From: Uliginosibacterium sp036017065
GTDB lineage: Bacteria; Pseudomonadota; Gammaproteobacteria; Burkholderiales; Rhodocyclaceae
DNA: 64,000 bases
Direction: 5' to 3'
Assembly (NCBI RefSeq): GCF_036017065.1
Contig: NZ_JAYXHR010000001.1
Span: forward strand, 682,001 to 746,000
Positions 59,706 to 64,000 of this stretch are shown in pieces. Position 1 is the stretch's first letter. Every line of letters begins with the position of its first letter. Both the position numbers and the translations under genes were made by a program. The notes under the pieces were generated by a model. That model was not told where the DNA came from and searched no databases. It worked only from the letters and a program-made list of their open reading frames with translations.

Positions 59706-60938
59706 ATGCAAGGTCGCAATCCCGTCTTTCAGTACCCGTCATTCCTGCGTTTCTGGTTCGGTCGCGTGGCAACCACGATGGGCAACCAGATGATGATGGT
59801 GGCGGTGGGCTGGCAGATGTACGACCTCACCAACAGCGCCTGGGACCTCGGTCTCGTCGGCCTGTGCCAGTTCCTTCCCTCCCTCGCGCTCATCCTCGTC
59901 GTCGGCCAGGTGGCCGATCGCTATGACCGCCGCCGCATCCTGTCGCTGTGCGTCGCCGCCGAGGTGCTCATCTCGCTCGGCCTCGTGTGGGCCACGCTGG
60001 GCGGCTGGATCAACCGCGAGACCATCCTCATCGCGTCGGTGCTGCTCGGCGTGGCCAAGGCCTTCCAGATGCCGGCGCAGCAGGCGCTGTCGCCCTTGCT
60101 GGTGCCCGCCGCAGTGCTGCCGCGCGCGCTGGCCTTCAATTCCTCCGGTGCGCAGGCCGGCATCATCGTCGGGCCGGCCATCGGCGGCTTCATCTACGTG
60201 GCGGGCGCACAGGTGGTGTACCTGGTCGCCGGGGTGATGTTCCTCGCCGCCGCCCTGCTGTTCGCCAGCGTGCGCTACGAACACACGCCGACGACCACGC
60301 GCGAGCCGGTGTCGCTGACCAGCATCTTCGCCGGCATGACGTTCATCTGGCAGCGCAAGGCGGTGCTGGGCGCCATCTCGCTGGACCTCTTCGCGGTGCT
60401 GCTCGGCGGCGCCACCGCCCTGCTGCCGATCTTCGCCAAGGAGATCCTGCACGTCGGCCCCTGGGGCCTCGGCCTGTTGCGCTCGGCACCGGCCGTGGGC
60501 GCACTGGCCATGTCGCTGTGGCTGGTGCACAACCCCATCGAACGCCGCGTCGGCAAGGTGATGTTCGCCTCGGTGGCGGTCTTCGGCGTGTGCATGCTGG
60601 TGTTCGCGCTGTCCACGTCCTTCCTGCTGTCGCTGTTCGTGCTGCTGATCTCCGGCGCCGCCGACATGAACAGCGTGGTGATCCGCCAGTCGCTGGTGCA
60701 ACTGGAAACGCCCAACGAGATGCGCGGCCGCGTCAGCGCGGTGAACTCCATCTTCATCGGTGCGTCGAACCAGCTCGGCGAGTTCGAGTCCGGCGCCACC
60801 GCCGCCTGGTGGGGCGTGGTCCCCTCCGTGGTGGTCGGCGGGCTCGGTACGCTGGCCGTTGTCGCCATCTGGATGAAACTCTTCCCCGACCTCACCCGGC
60901 GCGAGAAACTCGTGTCCGCGCCGCCCCCCACCGCCTGA
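59706..60938 (+). CDS. MFS exporter, enterobactin-exporter-like
   Basis: 410 residues with about twelve hydrophobic segments. The loop motif GQVADRYDRRRILSL follows the second/third helix pair and FLRFWFGRVATTMGNQM begins the first. Similar to MFS_3 proteins such as EntS; substrate unknown. The ATG at 59706 is just after the WYL stop. Confidence 0.88.
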   Translation: MQGRNPVFQYPSFLRFWFGRVATTMGNQMMMVAVGWQMYDLTNSAWDLGLVGLCQFLPSLALILVVGQVADRYDRRRILSLCVAAEVLISLGLVWATLGGWINRETILIASVLLGVAKAFQMPAQQALSPLLVPAAVLPRALAFNSSGAQAGIIVGPAIGGFIYVAGAQVVYLVAGVMFLAAALLFASVRYEHTPTTTREPVSLTSIFAGMTFIWQRKAVLGAISLDLFAVLLGGATALLPIFAKEILHVGPWGLGLLRSAPAVGALAMSLWLVHNPIERRVGKVMFASVAVFGVCMLVFALSTSFLLSLFVLLISGAADMNSVVIRQSLVQLETPNEMRGRVSAVNSIFIGASNQLGEFESGATAAWWGVVPSVVVGGLGTLAVVAIWMKLFPDLTRREKLVSAPPPTA

Positions 60939-60960
60939 TTCGCTTCAACCCACGATTTCC

Positions 60961-61497
60961 ATGCTGCACGACGCTTTCTCCCTCGCCCAGATCCTGGGTT
61001 ACGCCGCCTTCGTCCTCGGCGTCGGCTCCTTCCTGCAGAAGAACGACCGCCACTTCAAGCTGTACATGACCGGCGAGTGCATCGCCTACGCGCTGCATTT
61101 CTACATGCTGGGCAACTACACTGCCACCGCCAGCTCCATCGTGTCGGTGGCACGCTCGGTGCTGTCGCTCTACACCCGCTCGCTGTGGATCGCGCTGACC
61201 ATCGTCGCGATCAACATCGCATTGGGACTGGCGCTGGTGAAGACCTGGACCGACTGGTTGCCGCTGATCGCGTCCTGCACCGGCACGCTGGCGCTTTTCC
61301 TGCTGCAAGGCATTCCGATGCGCCTGCTGATGCTGGTCGGCACCCTGCTGTGGCTCGCCAACAACATCATCACCGGCTCGTACGGCGGCACGGCGCTGGA
61401 GATCGTGATCGCGATCGTGAACTGCACCACCATCTGGCGCCTGATGCGCGACCAGCGCCTGGCAGGCACGCCAGCGGAGACCCCACGCGATGTATAA
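60961..61497 (+). CDS. YgjV-family inner membrane protein
   Basis: 178 residues with about five hydrophobic segments. Matches the YgjV group through AAFVLGVGSFLQKNDRHFK, ECIAYALHFYMLGNYTA and WLANNIITGSYGGTALE. Function unknown. Its end overlaps the next gene by 8 bases. Confidence 0.88.
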   Translation: MLHDAFSLAQILGYAAFVLGVGSFLQKNDRHFKLYMTGECIAYALHFYMLGNYTATASSIVSVARSVLSLYTRSLWIALTIVAINIALGLALVKTWTDWLPLIASCTGTLALFLLQGIPMRLLMLVGTLLWLANNIITGSYGGTALEIVIAIVNCTTIWRLMRDQRLAGTPAETPRDV

Positions 61498-61924
61498 CCC
61501 CAGCCGCGACCAGGCCCGCGCTTTCTTCGCCGACGCCTGGCGCAAGTACAACGACAAGACCCCGCTGACGCCGATGGAAGACATCGGCGTGCGCATCGTC
61601 CTGCTGCATCCGGAGTACCACGCCCTGCTGGCGGACGAGGACTCGCTGCACCGCGACTTCTCGCCGGAAGACGGGCAGATCAATCCCTTCCTGCACCTGT
61701 CGCTGCACCTCGCCATCGAGGAGCAACTGAGCATCGACCAGCCCCCCGGCATACGCGCCGCTTTCGAAATGGCGATACAACGGCACGGTGGCGAACAGCA
61801 CGACGCCCTGCACGACGTGCTGGAGTGCCTGGGCGAGACGATCTGGAAGGCCCAGCGCGAGGGCAAGCCGCTGGACGCCGTGACCTACGTGGAGTGCGTG
61901 CGGCGTCGCTCGCAGCAGGCCTGA
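61490..61924 (+). CDS. DUF1841 family protein
   Basis: 144 residues, soluble. Recognised by MYNPSRDQARAFFADAWRKY, HPEYHALLADED and NPFLHLSLHLAIEEQLSIDQ. Found in beta- and gammaproteobacteria, function unknown. Convergent with a methyltransferase, 7 bases apart. Confidence 0.88.
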   Translation: MYNPSRDQARAFFADAWRKYNDKTPLTPMEDIGVRIVLLHPEYHALLADEDSLHRDFSPEDGQINPFLHLSLHLAIEEQLSIDQPPGIRAAFEMAIQRHGGEQHDALHDVLECLGETIWKAQREGKPLDAVTYVECVRRRSQQA

Positions 61925-61931
61925 AGCCAAG

Positions 61932-62723
61932 CTAGCGCGGCACGAGCCCCTTCACCGCGTTGGCCCGCGCCACGCAGGTGATCTGCCCGGAAGCGTCCTC
62001 GGCCGGCAAGCGGGCCTGCACCCGCGACCTGAGGACGGAAGTATCCTCGGCCCCCATTTTTGCCAGGATGAGCCCCACGCTCGGCGCACCCAGCGCCGTC
62101 GCCCAGAAGTCCTCGAAGCCCTGGAAGCTGCGATGCACGGTGATCTCGCGGGTCTCGATCGCCTCCAGCCCCGCACCGTCCCACAGCGCCTGCAGGACGT
62201 CGACGCGCGAAGCCTCCGGGCTCGGCGGTGCCGGCACTGCGAAGCCCAGGCCGCGCAATTCCGCGAGCAGCGCTTCATAGGGAAAGCCACCTCCGGTCAT
62301 GTCCCAGCCGTAAGCCGTGACGGCGCCACCAGTACAGACCACGCGCTTCATTTCAGCCACGCCTCTGGCGGGCTCCGGCACGAAGAAAATCACCAGCGGC
62401 ATCACGGCGATATCGAAGCTGCCGTCGGCGTAGGGCAAGGCCATGGCGTCTCCCTCGCGGAACCCGGCGGCAGCCAGCGCGGGTCGCGAGCGTGCGTAGG
62501 CGAGTTGCTCGGCGGAAGGATCGACACCGTGCAGGGAGGCAGGCGCGCAACGGTCGGCGAGCATCTCGGTGAAGGCGCCGTTGCCGCAACCGACGTCGAG
62601 CCATCGCAATCCCGGCGCCGGGGCCAGCCAGTCGAGGAAGGTCTCCCCCGCGAGCTGGCTCCACTTGCCCATGTATCGCTCATAGGCGCCACCATCCTTG
62701 AAGCGGATCGGGTCCGTCGTCAT
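61932..62723 (-). CDS. Class I SAM-dependent methyltransferase (UbiE/COQ5-like)
   Basis: 263 residues. Motif I is LDVGCGNGAFTEML (about residues 41-54), followed by VDPSAEQLAYAR, FREGDAMALPYADGSFDIAV and MKRVVCTGGAVTAYGWDM. A small-molecule substrate is likely but unknown. Preceded by the 4.5S RNA gene on the same strand. Confidence 0.88.
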   Translation of the reverse strand: MTTDPIRFKDGGAYERYMGKWSQLAGETFLDWLAPAPGLRWLDVGCGNGAFTEMLADRCAPASLHGVDPSAEQLAYARSRPALAAAGFREGDAMALPYADGSFDIAVMPLVIFFVPEPARGVAEMKRVVCTGGAVTAYGWDMTGGGFPYEALLAELRGLGFAVPAPPSPEASRVDVLQALWDGAGLEAIETREITVHRSFQGFEDFWATALGAPSVGLILAKMGAEDTSVLRSRVQARLPAEDASGQITCVARANAVKGLVPR

Positions 62724-62761
62724 GCAGCATCACCTCCTCAGCACGTGCGCCCTGCGCGCAG

Positions 62762-62790
62762 AAAAGCAAAACGCAGCCCGAAGGCTGCGT
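62762..62790 (-). terminator. Terminator of the 4.5S RNA
   Basis: Minus strand: ACGCAGCC, TTCG, GGCTGCGT, then TTTGCTTTTC. Confidence 0.88.
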
Positions 62791-62805
62791 TTCTGTATTC
62801 AAGGC

Positions 62806-62900
62806 GGCGAGCCTGACCCCCGGCACTTACAGTGAGTGGTTATGGCTGCTTCCTTCCGGACCTGACCAGGTTCCCACGCTGCAATGCGGGGAGACCCGCC
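62806..62900 (-). ncRNA. ffs: Signal recognition particle 4.5S RNA
   Basis: Minus strand, about 95 nucleotides. The universal SRP domain IV core CAGGTCAGGTCCGGAAGG, then AAGCAGC, is present, ending with the complementary 3' arm GGGTCAGGCTCGCC to the 5' GGCGGGTCT. A -10 TAGAAT lies at 62908-62913, which puts the start at about 62900. The flanking terminator agrees. The partner Ffh is not in the window. Confidence 0.95.
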
Positions 62901-62907
62901 GCCGTGC

Positions 62908-62913
62908 ATTCTA
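62908..62913 (-). promoter_or_regulatory. ffs: -10 element of the 4.5S RNA gene
   Basis: TAGAAT on the minus strand, 7 bases before the RNA 5' end; the -35 (GCTGGA) is weak. Confidence 0.5.
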
Positions 62914-62965
62914 CCCCAAAAGCTGCGCGATCCAGCCGCCCCCGGGCAAGTCCGAAAACAGTCCC

Positions 62966-63820
62966 TTACTGCTTCGACGGAATGTTCAGCAGCGGTGCGA
63001 CGCTCATGTTGGCCGGCACCACCACCGTGTTGGTGTTGCCCTTCTCGGCGAACTTCAGCAGGGCCTGGTTGGCCTCGTGCTGCAGGTATTCACGGGTCAG
63101 GCTGTCCGCGATGATCTTGTTGGCGCGCGAGATGCCTTCGGCTTCGGTGACGCGGATCTCGGATTCCTTCTTGGCGATCTCGGTCTGGATGGTCATCGCC
63201 TCCAGCTTCTTCTGGTTGGCCACCGCATTGCGGATCGACTCCTCGATGGACGGATCGGTCGCTACCGAGCGGATCACCACGCGGGTCACCTGGAAGACCT
63301 TCGGGTCGTTCTTCTCCAGCTCTGCCTGCACGTTGTCGCGGATCGCGCCGGCGATCGCATCGCGGCGCGTATGCATCACCAGGGAATCGACCTTCGCCAC
63401 TTCCTCGTAGGCCGCATTGCGCACCACGCGATGCAGCAGGCCGAAGGCCGGCAGCCACTGCTTCGTCTCCCCGTCGTACTGCGACTGCCCGGAGTACTTG
63501 GACTGCAGCTCGGCGATCTGCCCCTGGTCCGCCTTGTAGTAGATGCTGATGTCCATGTCGCGCAGGCTGAGGTTGTCCTTGGCCTTGGGCGTCAGGTCCT
63601 GCAGGTCGATCACCACCTCCTTGGCGGTGAACTCGCGCACCGTCGAGATCAGTGGCCACTTGAGGTATACGCCGGGCGTCACTTCGTCCTGCGAGATGAT
63701 GCCCAGCGTCTGGCGGATGCCGACGTTGCCGGTGCCGATGGTGCCGGCGGTGCCGATCAGCAGCGCGAGGCCCAGTCCGAGCAACACCACGAAGCCCAGC
63801 AGCTTTCCACGGTTGTGCAT
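62966..63820 (-). CDS. SPFH/prohibitin-family membrane protein
   Basis: 284 residues. A single N-terminal hydrophobic segment (about 9-29, LGFVVLLGLGLALLIGTAG) anchors it; then an SPFH domain (NVGIRQTLGIISQDEVTPGV to VVIRSVATDPSIEESIRNAV) and a C-terminal coiled coil rich in Glu and Lys. It resembles prohibitin-like stomatins that form membrane rings and regulate FtsH-type proteases or membrane organisation. No NfeD or FtsH neighbour is in the window. Confidence 0.88.
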   Translation of the reverse strand: MHNRGKLLGFVVLLGLGLALLIGTAGTIGTGNVGIRQTLGIISQDEVTPGVYLKWPLISTVREFTAKEVVIDLQDLTPKAKDNLSLRDMDISIYYKADQGQIAELQSKYSGQSQYDGETKQWLPAFGLLHRVVRNAAYEEVAKVDSLVMHTRRDAIAGAIRDNVQAELEKNDPKVFQVTRVVIRSVATDPSIEESIRNAVANQKKLEAMTIQTEIAKKESEIRVTEAEGISRANKIIADSLTREYLQHEANQALLKFAEKGNTNTVVVPANMSVAPLLNIPSKQ

Positions 63821-63929
63821 TCTTGTTCTCTCCCTGTTGTGCGGCCATCGTCGGCCTGCGCCGCGACGCTAGCACAGCTTTATGAGCGAGGCTGGCCTGC
63901 CCGCTGGCGGGCCGACGAATGCAGGCGTC

Positions 63930-64000
63930 TTACCTTGGACGGCTTTCCCAGATCTTCTGCAGCCGTTTGACACTCACCGGCATCGGCGTCTTCAGCTCCT
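63930..64000 (-). CDS. Partial gene at the right edge, C-terminal end only
   Basis: Only 22 residues (ELKTPMPVSVKRLQKIWESR plus two) before TAA are in the window. The reading frame is plausible and ends a protein with basic character, but there is too little to identify it. It would lie 109 bases upstream of the SPFH gene on the same strand. Confidence 0.45.
   Translation of the reverse strand, partial: ELKTPMPVSVKRLQKIWESRPR

Noticed and set aside
1..64000. CRISPR arrays, insertion sequences, prophage genes
   Set aside because: No regularly spaced direct repeats, transposase or integrase motifs, or phage structural genes were seen on either strand.

Overview
The window is a GC-rich proteobacterial chromosome segment, most likely a betaproteobacterium close to Rhodocyclales/Burkholderiales. 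The evidence is the cysE-trmJ-suhB neighbourhood, flhDC with cheZ, cheD and tandem cheV, DUF1841 and DUF3135 genes, and frequent GGAGACA-type ribosome binding sites. There is no sign of phage, transposon or CRISPR; the one tRNA is intact. The taxonomic call is an inference from gene content.

Layout: 1-4.4 kb holds cysteine and housekeeping genes (cysE partial, trmJ, suhB, a PolB-like 3'-5' exonuclease, cysM, DUF3135). 4.5-24.1 kb is one long minus-strand motility and chemotaxis region with two CheA kinases. cheV-cheV-cheY-cheZ-cheA1 is one block. mcp-cheY-cheA2-cheW-mcp-cheR-cheD-cheB-STAS is another. Upstream of these lie motAB and the master regulator flhDC. Several sites resembling sigma-28 promoters precede these blocks. 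24.4 kb has tRNA-Val(CAC) with a near-consensus promoter.

24.8-36 kb is mixed: an EamA exporter, prfC, an orphan sensor kinase, a NUDIX hydrolase, an HNH endonuclease, a SemiSWEET, and a run of two methyltransferases plus an RluA-type pseudouridine synthase. 36.1-49.9 kb is a pectin-degradation island and the most distinctive part of the window. Five secreted pectate lyases (three PL3, two PL1) all have the same architecture: signal peptide, a small four-cysteine module, a polyserine linker, then the catalytic domain. Interleaved with them are two large exported beta-propeller proteins, each with about 15 Asp-box motifs (one a lipoprotein). A signal-less PL2-type lyase closes the island, so extracellular cleavage could feed intracellular oligogalacturonate cleavage. 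No uptake system, KdgR-like regulator or later pathway gene is in the window.

50-64 kb holds a zinc-ribbon/DUF805 protein, a Gfo/Idh/MocA oxidoreductase, a YqaA-type membrane protein, a ydeP-like molybdoenzyme coupled to an fdhD with an extra N-terminal helix-turn-helix, an alpha/beta hydrolase lipoprotein, and a co-directional run of small enzymes with a WYL regulator and an MFS exporter. It ends with ygjV, DUF1841, a methyltransferase, the 4.5S RNA gene, an SPFH protein and a partial gene at the edge.
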